Shown here: one piece after another, positions 1-9,567 of the stretch | Numbering within the stretch: position 1 is the first letter of the stretch | Layout: each line of letters begins with the position of its first letter | Assembly: GCF_016860525.1 (NCBI RefSeq) | Contig: NZ_BNEA01000015.1 | Coordinates: 248,001 to 312,000 of the forward strand | Direction of reading: 5' to 3' | Length of the DNA stretch: 64,000 bases | DNA from: Streptomyces rubradiris | Lineage (GTDB): Bacteria; Actinomycetota; Actinomycetes; Streptomycetales; Streptomycetaceae | Program-made: the position numbers and the translations under genes | Notes under the pieces: model-generated | Told to the model about the DNA's origin: nothing | What the model saw: the letters and a program-made list of their open reading frames with translations, nothing else | Database searches by the model: none

Positions 1-195
1 CGCCGTCGGCGTGGGCGAGGTCGCGGCGACCTGGGCAGCCTCGGCGGCGCCGCTCCGCGCGGCCTCGCCGCCGCTGTCGTTGCCGCAGCCCGTGAGCAGC
101 GCTCCGGCCGCGGCGGCAACGACGATCAGGGCGGTGCCGCGGGAGAGCGGCGGACGGTCACGACGCGGAAGTATTTCGTCACTCTTTGTGTCCAT
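1..195 (-). CDS. Lipoprotein N-terminus (partial at window edge)
   Basis: An ATG at 195 on the minus strand opens a frame that runs off the left edge of the window (65 codons visible). The protein begins with a charged stretch, then a hydrophobic helix ending in the lipobox LLTGC (cysteine about residue 37), then a Gly/Ser/Ala-rich linker. This is the plan of an exported lipoprotein anchored on the outer face of the membrane. The functional domain lies outside the window, so the role cannot be named. It is transcribed divergently from the MFS exporter that starts at 365. Confidence 0.75.
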   Translation of the reverse strand, partial: MDTKSDEILPRRDRPPLSRGTALIVVAAAAGALLTGCGNDSGGEAARSGAAEAAQVAATSPTPTA

Positions 196-364
196 GCAGT
201 CAGTTTAGGCGAGATGTCCGTCCGGTGCCTCGTCGGCGCCGACGGCCGGACGCGGTGGCGGGCGGGTACGGGCCGGGTATGTGTCCCCGGTAGGGGCGGG
301 GGAACTTGGTCCGACCGGTGGCCCCGGTGGATCCGCCCGGTGGCCTCGGTGGAGAGGAGGTCGT

Positions 365-1879
365 GTGACAGCGTCGACGTCGGCCAAGGGCGGCCGGGAA
401 CCGGACCCCCGCGGGGACGGGTACGAGCCGGATCCGCAGCGGTGGCGCGCCCTGTGGGTCACTTTGGTGGCCGGGTTCATGAGCCTGCTCGACGTCACGA
501 TCGTGGCGGTGGCCCTGCCCACCATCCAGCACGACCTGCACGCCTCCCCGGCGCAGGTGCAGTGGGTGGTGTCCGGCTACGCCCTGACCTTCGCCCTGGC
601 CCTGGTCACCGCCGGCCGGCTCGGTGACGCCCTGGACCGGCGCCGCATCTTCCTGCTGGCGCTCGGCGGCTTCGTGGTCTTCAGCGCGGCCTGCGGCGCG
701 GCCCCCGACATCACGCTGCTGGTGGCGGCCCGTCTCGCCCAGGGGCTGGCGGCCGGCTTCATGGCTCCGCAGAACTCCGCGCTCATCCAGCAGATGTTCC
801 GCGGCGCCGAGCGCGGCCGGGCCTTCGGCTTCTTCGGCGCCACCGTGGGCATATCCTCCGCCGCCGGGCCGGTCACCGGCGGCGCCATCCTCGCCCTGGC
901 CTCCGGGGACCAGGGCTGGCGGTGGATCTTCTATGTCAACGTTCCCATCGGCGTCCTGGCCGTCCTGCTCGGCCGCCGTCTGCTGCCGCGCACCCGGCGC
1001 TCCGGACGAGGCCGGGTGGACGTGCCCGGCGTGCTGCTCCTCGGGCTCGGCGTACTCGCGCTGATGTGCCCGCTGGTGCTGGCGGAGTCCGGCGGCATCG
1101 AGCGGCTGTGGTGGCTGTTCCTCGCCGGTGCCGCGCTCCTCACCGTCTTCGCCTGGTGGCAGCGCCGTCTCGTCGCCCGGGACGAACAGCCGCTGCTGGA
1201 CCCGCGCCTGTTCACCACCGTGCGCGGCTACGCCATCGGCGCCGGCATCGGCACGCTGTACTTCGTCGGGTTCAGCGGTGTGTGGCTGGTGTTCGCCCTC
1301 TTCTACCAGCGGGGGCTGGACTTCTCCCCGCTCCGGTCCGGTCTGGCCGTCACGCCCTTCGCGCTCGGCTCGGCGAGCGCGGCCGTGGTCTCCGGCCGGC
1401 TGGTGGAGCGGTACGGCCGCCTGCTCACCGTCTGCGGCCTCGCGGGGGTGATCGCCGGCCTGGGCGGCACCGCGCTGCTGCTGCGGCTCGCGCCCCTGGA
1501 CCTCGCGCCCTGGGTCGCCGCGCCGGTGCTCTTCCTCGGCGGCGTCGGCGGCGGCTTCGTGGTCTCCCCCAACATCACCATGACCCTGCGGGACGTGCCC
1601 GTGCGCATGGCGGGCGCGGCGGGCGGCGCGCTGCAGACCGGGCAGCGGCTGGGAGCGGCGCTCGGCACCGCCGCGCTGCCCGGCCTGTTCTATCTGATGC
1701 TTGGCCGCGGCGGCGACTACCGCGGCGCTCTCGTCACCGCGCTGGGCGCCGCGCTGGCCGGCATGGCGGCCTCCCTGGCCCTCGCGGTGTTCGACTGGCG
1801 GCGCGACCGGCGGCGCAAGCCGCACCGGAAGTGCCCGGAGGAGGTCGCCAACGCGCCCGTGCACGCCCGGCAGACCTGA
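365..1879 (+). CDS. MFS exporter, DHA2 (EmrB/QacA) type
   Basis: A 504-residue membrane protein with about 14 hydrophobic segments. The first helix carries the LDVTIVAVALP motif typical of the DHA2 drug:proton antiporters, followed by QWVVSGYALTFA and GRLGDALDRRR, the loop 2-3 signature of major facilitators. The start is GTG 365 because an AGGAGG lies at 355-360 with a 4-base spacer; an upstream in-frame ATG at 281 would give an unusual Gly/Arg-rich extension. It probably exports a hydrophobic compound or antibiotic from the cytoplasm using the proton gradient. No regulator sits beside it; the divergent neighbour is a lipoprotein. The substrate cannot be predicted. Confidence 0.9.
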   Translation: MTASTSAKGGREPDPRGDGYEPDPQRWRALWVTLVAGFMSLLDVTIVAVALPTIQHDLHASPAQVQWVVSGYALTFALALVTAGRLGDALDRRRIFLLALGGFVVFSAACGAAPDITLLVAARLAQGLAAGFMAPQNSALIQQMFRGAERGRAFGFFGATVGISSAAGPVTGGAILALASGDQGWRWIFYVNVPIGVLAVLLGRRLLPRTRRSGRGRVDVPGVLLLGLGVLALMCPLVLAESGGIERLWWLFLAGAALLTVFAWWQRRLVARDEQPLLDPRLFTTVRGYAIGAGIGTLYFVGFSGVWLVFALFYQRGLDFSPLRSGLAVTPFALGSASAAVVSGRLVERYGRLLTVCGLAGVIAGLGGTALLLRLAPLDLAPWVAAPVLFLGGVGGGFVVSPNITMTLRDVPVRMAGAAGGALQTGQRLGAALGTAALPGLFYLMLGRGGDYRGALVTALGAALAGMAASLALAVFDWRRDRRRKPHRKCPEEVANAPVHARQT

Positions 1880-2011
1880 CGGGCACCGTGGGGAGCCGGG
1901 GCCGGCGGCAGGGCCATCAGGGTGGTCCGGGCCCGTGTCGGGCGGCGGGCGCGCGCACGGTTGGCCATGCTGGCCGGGAGCGGCACCCCTCGCGGCGACA
2001 AGGAGCACGGC

Positions 2012-2227
2012 ATGCCGACGGACCCGGTCGAACGATTCCTGGCGGCTCTGGACCCCGGCCACCGGGAGGCCGTCGGCGCGCGGCCGCGCGAGGAGCAGGA
2101 GCGGCTCGCGGCGGCCTGGACGCGGGAGCTGGAAGCGGACGACGAACTGGACACCCTGGACGAGCTGTCCCCGCCGGCGGCGGAGGCCGAGGCGGCCCGC
2201 CGGGTCCTGGAGCGCGGCGCCGGCTGA
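2012..2227 (+). CDS. Small acidic hypothetical protein
   Basis: A 71-residue protein rich in Glu, Ala and Arg, predicted to be mostly helical (EEQERLAAAW, AAEAEAARRVLERG). ATG 2012 is preferred because AAGGAG lies 6 bases upstream (2000-2005); the longer in-frame version would begin at GTG 1922 with an Arg-rich leader. No domain is recognised. It lies in the same direction as the following flavin/F420-type protein but is separated from it by 64 bases, so shared transcription is possible but not shown. Confidence 0.6.
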   Translation: MPTDPVERFLAALDPGHREAVGARPREEQERLAAAWTRELEADDELDTLDELSPPAAEAEAARRVLERGAG

Positions 2228-2291
2228 CCCGCCCCCGACAGGGCCTCGACGGGTCTGTCGTCCGTGCCGCTGCCGGCGTTAGGGTCGGCCG

Positions 2292-2717
2292 ATGGCACTC
2301 TCGAAACGAGAACGCGAACTGTTCCTGGCCGAGCCCCACATCGGCGCCCTGTCGGTCGTCGAACACCCGGACCGCGCCCCGCTGACGGTTCCCGTCTGGT
2401 ACCAGTACACGCCGGGCGGCGACCTGTGGGTACGCACCGGGCCCGACTCCCGCAAGGGGCGGGCGATCCGCGCGGCGGGGCGCTTCAGCCTGATGGTGCA
2501 GCGCACCGAACCGACCGTGCGCTACGTCTCCGTGGAGGGCCCGGTCGTCGCGACGGACCCGGACAGTCCCGAGCTGTCCTGGGAGATGGCCGCGCGGTAC
2601 CTCCCCGAGGACAAGGTCGCCGCCTTCGTGGAGTACGACCGGACCCGGCTCGGCAAGCACTTCATCGTCACCATGCGTCCCGAGCACTGGGTGGCCGCCG
2701 ACCTCGGAGCCTTCTGA
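2292..2717 (+). CDS. Pyridoxamine 5'-phosphate oxidase-fold (FMN/F420-type) protein
   Basis: A 141-residue single-domain protein of the split beta-barrel flavoprotein superfamily. The N-terminal PHIGALSVVEHPDRAPLTVPVWYQY and the later RKGRAIRAAGRFSLMVQ fit the PPOX-class F420- or FMN-binding proteins common in actinomycetes, where the Pro-Val-Trp strand and the Lys-Gly region line the cofactor site. Such proteins act as small reductases or cofactor-binding stress proteins in the cytoplasm. Length is normal for the family. ATG 2292 is the natural start. The gene converges on htpG, with a strong shared hairpin between them. Cofactor choice (FMN or F420) cannot be told from the sequence alone. 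Confidence 0.8.
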   Translation: MALSKRERELFLAEPHIGALSVVEHPDRAPLTVPVWYQYTPGGDLWVRTGPDSRKGRAIRAAGRFSLMVQRTEPTVRYVSVEGPVVATDPDSPELSWEMAARYLPEDKVAAFVEYDRTRLGKHFIVTMRPEHWVAADLGAF

Positions 2718-2731
2718 ACCCACCGGCGGAT

Positions 2732-2773
2732 GCGCGGGGGCCGGGCACGGTGTGCCGTGCCCGGCCCCCGCGC
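2732..2773. terminator. Bidirectional terminator hairpin
   Basis: A perfect 19-bp inverted repeat (arms 2732-2750 and 2755-2773) with a TGTG loop sits between the converging PPOX gene and htpG, eight bases from the htpG stop. No T-tract is present, as is usual in Streptomyces. Confidence 0.85.
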
Positions 2774-2780
2774 GGGTGGG

Positions 2781-4682
2781 TCACAGCGCGCGTTCCAGGC
2801 GGTCCGCCATCAGCTTGACGAAGCGGGCCGGTTCCTTGGGCTGGCCGCCCTCGGCGAGCACCGCCAGGCTGTACAGCAGCTCGGCGGTCTCGGCCAGCTC
2901 CGTGCGGTCCTCGCGCTCCTTGTACGCCTGGTTCAGGCCCTTCACCAGCTGGTGGTCCGGGTTCAGCTCCAGGATCCGCTTGGCGCGGGGCACCTCCTGG
3001 CCCATCGCGCGGTACATGTTCTCCAGCGCCGGCGTGAGATCGTGCGCGTCGGAGACGACACAGGCCGGGGAGACGGTGAGGCGGGCGGACAGCCGTACGT
3101 CCTTGATGTCCTCGTCCAGCTGCTCCTTCATCCAGCCGAGCAGCCCGGCGTACTCCTCGGTCTGCTTCTCCCGGTTCTCGTCGGCGCTGTCCTCGTCCTT
3201 GGCGTCGAGGTCGATCTGCCCCTTGGCGACGGAGCGCAGCTTCTTGCCCTCGTACTCGCCGACGGCGTCGGCCCACACCTCGTCGACCGGGTCGGTGAGC
3301 AGCAGCACCTCGATGCCCCGCTCCCGGAAGGCCTCCATGTGCGGGGAGTTCTCGATGCTCTGCCGGGACTCGCCGGTCAGGTAGTAGATGTCCTCCTGGC
3401 CGTCCTTCATCCGCTCCACGTACTGCTTCAGCGTGGTCGGCTCGCTGTCGTGGTGGGTGCTGGCGAAGGAGGCGACGGCGAGGATGGCGTCACGGTTCTC
3501 CGCGTCGGTGACCAGTCCCTCCTTCAGGACCGTGCCGAACTCCCGCCAGAAGGTGCCGTAGCGCTCCTGGTCCTTGGTCATCATCTCCTTGACCGTGGAC
3601 AGGACCTTCTTGGTCAGCCGGCGCCGCATCATCTCGATGTGGCGGTCCTGCTGGAGGATCTCGCGGGACACGTTCAGCGACAGGTCGGCGGCGTCCACGA
3701 CGCCCTTGACGAAGCGGAGGTACGGCGGCAGCAGCGCCTCGCAGTCGTCCATGATGAACACGCGCTTGACGTACAGCTGCACGCCCCGCTTGAAGTCGCG
3801 GGTGAACAGGTCGTGGGGCGCGTGCGCCGGGAGGAAGAGCAGGGCCTGGTACTCGAAGGTGCCCTCCGCCTGGAGCCGGATCGTCTCCAGCGGGTCGCGC
3901 CAGTCGTGGCCGATGTGCTTGTACAGCTCGTGGTACTCGTCGTCGGAGACCTCGTCGCGGGGCCGCGCCCACAGTGCCTTCATGGAGTTGAGCGTCTCGG
4001 GCTCGGGCGTCGAGTCGTCGTCACCGGACTTCTCGGGCACCATCCGGATCGGCCAGGTGATGAAGTCCGAGTACCGCTTGATGATCTCCCGGATCTTCCA
4101 CGGTGAGGTGTAGTCGTGGAGCTGGTTCTCCGGGTCGGCGGGCTTGAGGTGCAGCGTGACCGAGGTGCCCTGCGGCGCGTCGTCGACCTTCTCCAGCGTG
4201 TACGTGCCCTCGCCGCGCGAGGACCACCGGGTGCCCTGGCTCTCGCCGGCCCGCCGGGTCAGCAGGGTGACCTCGTCAGCCACCATGAAGCCGGAGTAGA
4301 ACCCGACGCCGAACTGGCCGATCAGCCCGTCCTCGCCGGCCTTGTCCTTGGCCTCGCGCAGCTCCTGGAGGAACTTCGCGGTGCCCGAGTTGGCGATCGT
4401 GCCGATGAGCTGCCCGACCTCGTCGTACGACATTCCGACGCCGTTGTCGCGCACGGTCAGGGTGCGGGCGTCCTTGTCGATGTCGATCTCGATGTGCAGA
4501 TCGGACACGTCGGCGTCGAGCGAGTCGTCCCAGAGCTTCTCCAGGCGCAGCTTGTCCAGCGCGTCGGAGGCGTTGGAGACGAGTTCCCGCAGGAAGACAT
4601 CCTTGTTCGAGTACACCGAGTGAATCATCAGCTGGAGCAGCTGACGGGCCTCTACCTGAAACTCAAACGTCTCGGTCGGCAT
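2781..4682 (-). CDS. htpG: Molecular chaperone HtpG (Hsp90)
   Basis: A 633-residue Hsp90 family ATP-dependent chaperone. It begins with the family-typical [22 protein letters not shown], followed by the GHKL ATPase motifs [20 protein letters not shown] and [11 protein letters not shown] within the first 120 residues, then the middle domain ([45 protein letters not shown]) and the C-terminal dimerisation region. Length matches the family. ATG 4682 is chosen because TGAGGAA precedes it; the in-frame extension to 4727 adds nothing conserved. It acts in the cytoplasm in protein folding under stress. It is monocistronic and divergent from the SRPBCC gene. Confidence 0.97.
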
Positions 4683-4974
4683 GTTCGCGAATTCCTCACA
4701 GGTCCTGTTGCCCTGAACTGGTGGCAAACACTGTAAAACACCACGTCAGGGCGGTGACCCGAAGACGGTGGCGGTGGCCGGATCCGCACCCTTCCGGCCT
4801 GGGCGGAAGCGGCGGGGGCCGGGCGCGGTCCCGGGGGTACCGACGGGCCGGCGGGGATGATCGAAACCGGTGGCCATGACCGTCGGCTCCCCGGGTACCC
4901 GGCACTCCCGGCCCGGGCGCGCCGCACGGACGGCCCGCCCGGGACACCCCACCAGTGAGAACGGAGACCTGGAG

Positions 4975-5454
4975 ATGAGCACGGTCAAGGAAGCGGTGGA
5001 AGTCGGCGTACCGGTGCACACCGCCTACAACCAGTGGACGCAGTTCGAGAGCTTCCCGAACTTCATGGAAGGCGTCGAGGAGGTCACCCAGCTGGACGAC
5101 CGGCACAATCACTGGACCACGAAGATCGGCGGGGTACGGCGGGAGTTCGACACCGAGATCGTCGACCAGCTGCCGGACGAGCGGATCACGTGGCGCACGG
5201 TCAGCGGCGACACCAGCCAGAGGGGCAGCGTCCGCTTCGAGCGGGTGGACGACACCCACACCAGGGTGGAGCTGGTGCTGGAGGTCGAGCCCAGCGGGGC
5301 CGTGGAGAAGGCCGGGGATCTGATCGGCACCATCGACCGCCGTGTCAAGGGCGACATGAAGGCATTCAAGGAGTACATCGAGGGGCGCGGCACGGAGTCC
5401 GGCGCGTGGCGCGGCCGGATCAAGCCGGGCGACTCGGGCCGTCCGGCCCTGTGA
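4975..5454 (+). CDS. SRPBCC (polyketide cyclase/dehydrase-like) protein
   Basis: A 159-residue START/Bet v1-fold protein. The opening VKEAVEVGVPVHTAYNQWTQFESFPNFMEGVEEV is the classic signature of the Polyketide_cyc2 group, and the later VRREFDTEIVDQLPDERITWRTVSG and SVRFERVDDTHTRVELVLEV form the conserved beta sheet that lines a hydrophobic ligand pocket. Homologues are common in Streptomyces outside biosynthetic clusters and their ligand is unknown. ATG 4975 follows a GGAG at 4971-4974 and a second GGAGA slightly upstream; longer in-frame starts give low-complexity sequence. It is divergent from htpG and ends before a strong hairpin. Confidence 0.85.
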   Translation: MSTVKEAVEVGVPVHTAYNQWTQFESFPNFMEGVEEVTQLDDRHNHWTTKIGGVRREFDTEIVDQLPDERITWRTVSGDTSQRGSVRFERVDDTHTRVELVLEVEPSGAVEKAGDLIGTIDRRVKGDMKAFKEYIEGRGTESGAWRGRIKPGDSGRPAL

Positions 5455-5554
5455 GAGCCGGTACGCCGGCGCGGGGCCGCCGGTGAGAGCCGGCGGGCAC
5501 CGCCAGGTACCGAGGGTCGCCCCACGGAGCAGCAGGTCACCGCGTGACCTGACC

Positions 5555-5590
5555 GTGCCGGGCCGCGGGCACAGCACCGCGGCCCGGCAC
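5555..5590. terminator. Hairpin between converging genes
   Basis: A 14-bp perfect stem (5555-5568 with 5577-5590) with an 8-base loop lies between the SRPBCC gene and the converging alginate-lyase-like gene. It probably ends transcription from both sides. Confidence 0.7.
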
Positions 5591-5673
5591 CGCGTTTCCC
5601 GGCCTCCCGGCCTTCCGGCTTCCCGGGCGGCCACGAGACAGGCCGGGACCGCCGGCCCGCCACCATCCGGACG

Positions 5674-6897
5674 TCAGTTCGGGTTGTCGCCGTGGGTCAG
5701 GGTCTCCCAGGCGACGAAGAGGTTGTTGCTGCCCGCCGGGCGGTTCTGTCCGGTGAGGGTCCCGGTGTTGGTCATGGCGATGCCCCGGCGGTTGTGCAGG
5801 GCGTTGTAGCCGACCTCGGTGACCGGGCCGAGCCCGCGGTCGACGCTGCCGCCGCACAGCCAGCCCGGGACGGCGGCGCCCAGTTCGTACGTGGACTGGA
5901 AGCCCAGCGCCTGTCGCAGCCGCTCGCCGACATCGGTGCCGTACAGGTCCTGGCCCTGGATGCGGCTGGTCTCGGCCACGTGCGAGATGGCGGAGATCCC
6001 GTATCCGGTGTGGGTGAAGTCGCGGCAGGTCTCCTGGGTGAGTCCGGTGACGAAGGTCGACTGGCCCTGCCAGTACGAGACGATCTTGTCGCGGGTGTTC
6101 AGGTTCTGGCTCGGGACGGTCTTCGGCAGGTCGCCGTCGGAGGCGAGGTACACATAGGCGGCGGTGCGGGTGCGGAACCTCGCCATGGCCGCGTCGTACG
6201 CCGTCTTGTCCTCCAGGAAGACGGAGATTCCCACGGCCGCCTCCATCATCGACAACTCCCAGTTGCCGTTGGAGTTCGAGCCGTTGACGACCTCGGGCAG
6301 GTAGACGTCGCGCAACATGGTCGCGAACCGGCCCGAGTCGGCCCACGTACCGGTGTACGTGTACTTGATGATCTCGGCGGCCTTCGGCCAGGAGGAGCCC
6401 GCCCAGCCCGTCTGGAGCGGCGCGTTGCTGTTGGTGTGGTCCTTGAGCACGGCGGACCAGGCGTCCATCAGCTCGATGGCCTTCTTCGCGTAGCGCTCGT
6501 CACGGGTGACGTACCAGGCGAGCGCGTCGGTGTACGCCGCGATCGCGTCCTCGCGCTCGTCCGTGCAACCGTAGTTGGGGTTGGAGTACGAACCGCACTC
6601 GACGACGGCACGGGGCTTCGGGGTGCGGCTGAGGCTCGCGTACTTGCTCGCCATCATCTGGTCGTAGGCGCCCTTCCAGGGCTGGACGCCGGCCAGCACC
6701 TTGCCACGGGCGAAGTCGAGTTGGGCTCGGGAGACGGTGACGCCGGGGTGCGCGAAGGCGGCGGGTGCGGCCTGCGCCCGCTGACTGCCGGGCCAGGCGA
6801 GCAGCCCGGTGGCGAGCAGGGTCGCCGCCGCGGTGAGTGCGAGAGCGGAACGGGGGGACTTACGGCGACGTCGGGCGGGTATGTCTTTGTCCTGCAT
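5674..6897 (-). CDS. Secreted alginate lyase family protein
   Basis: A 407-residue exported protein. The N-terminus is Arg/Lys-rich (PARRRRK) followed by a long hydrophobic segment and a signal-peptidase site near QAAPA, so it is secreted, possibly by Tat. The mature part resembles the (alpha/alpha)-barrel alginate lyase family (PF05426): DAIAAYTDALAWYVTRDERYAKKAIELMDAW, NGNWELSMMEAAVGISVF and a C-terminal FVAWETLTH. Asn-Trp-Glu in NGNWE lies in the usual active-site helix. It would depolymerise an anionic polysaccharide outside the cell; the substrate is not certain. ATG 6897 follows GAGGACGGAA on the minus strand; the in-frame upstream region to 7158 is not credible coding sequence. Confidence 0.85.
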   Translation of the reverse strand: MQDKDIPARRRRKSPRSALALTAAATLLATGLLAWPGSQRAQAAPAAFAHPGVTVSRAQLDFARGKVLAGVQPWKGAYDQMMASKYASLSRTPKPRAVVECGSYSNPNYGCTDEREDAIAAYTDALAWYVTRDERYAKKAIELMDAWSAVLKDHTNSNAPLQTGWAGSSWPKAAEIIKYTYTGTWADSGRFATMLRDVYLPEVVNGSNSNGNWELSMMEAAVGISVFLEDKTAYDAAMARFRTRTAAYVYLASDGDLPKTVPSQNLNTRDKIVSYWQGQSTFVTGLTQETCRDFTHTGYGISAISHVAETSRIQGQDLYGTDVGERLRQALGFQSTYELGAAVPGWLCGGSVDRGLGPVTEVGYNALHNRRGIAMTNTGTLTGQNRPAGSNNLFVAWETLTHGDNPN

Positions 6898-7220
6898 CTG
6901 TTCCGTCCTCGTATGTGAACGCCATACGGCTTCCTGAACGGCCGAGTTGACGAGACGATAGGTACGGACCAACGGCCCGTCAAGGGGCGCCACCAACCGC
7001 GCGCCACTGCTCGCGCCAGCGGGGCACCTTGACGCGGACCAGGCGGGCGGCGGCGCGTTGGGAGTCCGGGTAGGGCGCCGCGTCCCGGCGGCCAGGGCCT
7101 CGCGCAGCAGTGAGGGCCCCGGGTCGTGCTCGTGAGGTTCGGCGGCCGTCGGCCTCATGCGCCGAAGGCGGGGCGGTGAGTGGGCGGTCCGGCCGAGGTG
7201 GTGAGCGGTGTGTCGTCCGG

Positions 7221-8063
7221 TTACTGTCCGCGCAGCGCGTCGACCTCGCGGGCGAGGGTGAGGCAGGCGTCGATGACATCGCGTGCGGCGCCGGGGGTGA
7301 CGCCGTAGGAGAGGTGTGGGGCCCGGTCACGCAGACCGCGCAGGCGTGTCAGGACGTCCGCGCTGCCGGCGGGCAGCCCGCACGCGACCAGCGCCCTGCC
7401 CAGGGACGCCACGTCCGTCGGCGGCCGGCCCGGACCGTGGGCCGGCACCACCTCCCGGCACAGCCGCTCCAGCACGTCCCACGCCGTGACGACGGCCGCC
7501 GCCGGCGCGGAGTCGGCCACGCCCCTGGCGACGCGGAACCCGTCCCGCCACACCGACCCGGGCCTCTGCTGGGGCGCGCCAGGCCCGGAGGGAACCACGA
7601 CCGGCCCGAACGAACCGGGCTGCCCCGGCTGGGGGTAGCCGTACGCGGGTCCGCCCGGAACAGGCTGCCCTGGCTGGGGATGGCCCTGCCCGGACCCGCC
7701 CGGAGCGTGCCCCGGCGGCGGGTAACCGGACCCGGATCCGGCTGGAGCGGGCAGGAGGTAGTCCGTGTTCTGGCCGTTGCCCGAGGGCGGCCCGGCGGGT
7801 GCCGGCACACCGTGGGCCTGCTGGGGCCCCCGCCACGCCGGTACCTGTCCTGCGCTGTCACCGACGCTCTCCGCCTGGTTCAGCACGTCGCGCGCCTCGA
7901 CCGCGAACTCGATGGCCCCGGCCGGTGTCTCCACCCGTGTCATGCGCGCGAACGCTTCTCTCAGGTGTGCGCGCAGGACGTACACGAGGGTGAGCGTGAT
8001 CAGCGGCCACACGAGGGCCTGCACGTATTCGAGAACGAGCTCGGCGATCTCCACACACCCCAT
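7221..8063 (-). CDS. Membrane-anchored protein with Pro/Gly/Gln linker
   Basis: A 280-residue protein of unknown function. Residues about 10-32 form one membrane helix (ALVWPLITLTLVYVL) close to the N-terminus. A charged region follows (EAFARMTRVETPAGAIEFAVEARDVLNQAE), then a long Pro/Gly/Gln linker with repeats such as GYPQPGQP and GHPQPGQP (about residues 85-170). A helical C-terminal domain follows (VVTAWDVLERLCREVV, LGRALVACGLPAGSADVLTRLRGLRDRA). The ATG at 8063 has only a weak ribosome site, so the start is uncertain. The layout of anchor, flexible linker and cytoplasmic helical domain suggests a scaffold or signalling role, but no family is recognised. Confidence 0.7.
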   Translation of the reverse strand: MGCVEIAELVLEYVQALVWPLITLTLVYVLRAHLREAFARMTRVETPAGAIEFAVEARDVLNQAESVGDSAGQVPAWRGPQQAHGVPAPAGPPSGNGQNTDYLLPAPAGSGSGYPPPGHAPGGSGQGHPQPGQPVPGGPAYGYPQPGQPGSFGPVVVPSGPGAPQQRPGSVWRDGFRVARGVADSAPAAAVVTAWDVLERLCREVVPAHGPGRPPTDVASLGRALVACGLPAGSADVLTRLRGLRDRAPHLSYGVTPGAARDVIDACLTLAREVDALRGQ

Positions 8064-8499
8064 GGTGGCCGACGAGCGGCCCCGGTATGGGCGGAACACC
8101 GCAGACCGTCGAAGACCGGCATCGTCCTCACCGCCCCATGGGACAGGGTGTCGCTGCTGTTCATCGAAGTCGGCAATGCCACGACCACGGGACCGAGTTC
8201 CGCGTACCGCCGTCAGTTCGCCGGCGCCCGGCGGGATTGTCCACGGGGGGCGTGCCCGGTGCCGGTGTGCGGCATGCCTCCAGCGGTCTGAGGTGTCACG
8301 GGTGATGTCGGCGCCGACTTCCACCACCGGCTCGGGTGCGACCGGCGTGGCGTCCGGTGTCTGATGGCTGCCCCAGCCGGCGGAGAACGTCCAGCCCGTC
8401 CACGGATGCCCTCGCGAGGGCCGGTCGAGCGTTCTGGCGCGACCGCCGTACCGGCCCGGCAGTGGCATCCGTCGGTCGAGGGCTGGGCACTGGGCCTGT
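8064..8499. other. Gene-free stretch
   Basis: The 436 bases between the linker protein and the DoxX gene hold no frame with credible composition, start site or motif on either strand. Open frames here are low-complexity Arg/Pro/Gly sequences. No convincing hairpin or promoter was picked out. Confidence 0.5.
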
Positions 8500-8859
8500 T
8501 CACAGCCCGGTGGCCAGCCAGACGGACACGGCCGCGGTGGCGGCGAGCCCGGCGTTGAGCGTGATCCTGCGGTCTTCGCCGGTCAGGTGGACGGTGATCG
8601 CGCCGGCCTGCAGGAGTACGAAGCCGATGGCCGCGGCCGTCGCCAGCGAGGGAGCGATGCCGGTCAGCGGCGGCAGGATCAGGCCGGCCGCGCCGAGTAT
8701 TTCGACCGTCCCCAGCGCCCGGAGGGCGGGCAAGGGCACCCGGTCGACCCAGGCCATCATCGGGCGGAGCTGCTCGCGGCTCCGGCTCACCTTCAGCGTG
8801 CCTGCGTAGACGTAGAAGACGGCGAGCAGTCCCGCGACGATCCAATAGGCGATGTTCAT
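8500..8859 (-). CDS. DoxX-like integral membrane protein
   Basis: A 119-residue protein with four predicted membrane helices (WIVAGLLAVFYVYAGTLKV, LGTVEILGAAGLILPPLTG, LATAAAIGFVLLQAGAITVHL, AGLAATAAVSVWLATGL). The Ala-Gly-Thr-Leu-Lys at the end of helix 1 and the Glu in helix 2 (TVEILGAAGL) are typical of the DoxX/DoxX-like family. These proteins sit in the cytoplasmic membrane and are linked to redox or oxidative-stress functions, usually without a proven reaction. Length is normal. The gene stands alone on the minus strand between the linker protein and the cupin gene. Confidence 0.85.
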   Translation of the reverse strand: MNIAYWIVAGLLAVFYVYAGTLKVSRSREQLRPMMAWVDRVPLPALRALGTVEILGAAGLILPPLTGIAPSLATAAAIGFVLLQAGAITVHLTGEDRRITLNAGLAATAAVSVWLATGL

Positions 8860-8991
8860 GATTCCCGTTCATGGGCCACCGGCTGGCCGGGGACCCGTCG
8901 ATTGCGTCGATTACCGGAAGAGCCATCGGTGAGGGCCCGACCCGCCACCCGAGGAACCCGGACGTGGCCGTGCCCCGCTGTGCCGTCGGCT

Positions 8992-9486
8992 TCAGGCGAG
9001 GTCTGCCGCGGGCTCGGTGGCGTAGCGGCTCATCACGTCGACAGTGGCCCGCGGCGTCAGCGGCCGGCCACCGGCGAGCACCTCCTGAAGGTCTCGGAAG
9101 TACTGCACGTACAGGTCGGGGGTGAAGGTGCTGAGCATGACGGCGGGTCGGCCGGACAGGTTGGCGAAGGTGTGCGGGGTGCCGGGCGGAACCAGCACGA
9201 GCGTGCCCGTGGTGGCGTCGTAGTCCTCATCCCCGACGGTGAACCGCACGGTGCCGGAGAGGATGTAGAAGCCCTCGTCGTGTTGGGAGTGGCGGTGCTG
9301 AGGCGGTCCCTGGGTGTGCGGGGCGAGGACGGACTCGGCGATCGCGAGGCGGTGCCCGGTGTGGCTGCCGTCCTCCAGGACGCGCATGTGCGTGGTGCCC
9401 AGAACGATCGTCTCGCCGTCGCCGGGGCCCACCACCGATACGGCGGGGCCGGCCTGCGGCTCGCTGGTCCTTGTTTCTTCGCTCAT
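8992..9486 (-). CDS. Cupin domain protein
   Basis: A 164-residue single-cupin protein. The metal-binding motif is visible as HTQGPPQHRHSQHDEGFYILSG (His, His, Glu ligands) and the second motif as PPGTPHTFAN (His). The beta-barrel core runs from about residue 30 to 130. It could be a small isomerase, dioxygenase or binding protein; the substrate is unknown. ATG 9486 is annotated; a GTG six bases upstream is in frame and equally possible, since neither has a clear ribosome site. The gene is divergent from the LysR regulator across about 80 bases, so LysR control is the natural inference. Confidence 0.85.
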   Translation of the reverse strand: MSEETRTSEPQAGPAVSVVGPGDGETIVLGTTHMRVLEDGSHTGHRLAIAESVLAPHTQGPPQHRHSQHDEGFYILSGTVRFTVGDEDYDATTGTLVLVPPGTPHTFANLSGRPAVMLSTFTPDLYVQYFRDLQEVLAGGRPLTPRATVDVMSRYATEPAADLA

Positions 9487-9567
9487 GCCCACGAGTGCAC
9501 CGCCGACGCCCTGCCGGTGTCCAAAACCCGTTCCGCATCGCCGATACCTCGTGGGTATCGTGGCAGC

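Noticed and set aside
5692..6918. A 408-codon plus-strand frame opposite the alginate-lyase-like gene
   Set aside because: Antisense to a protein with a signal peptide and clear family features; no domain in the shadow frame.
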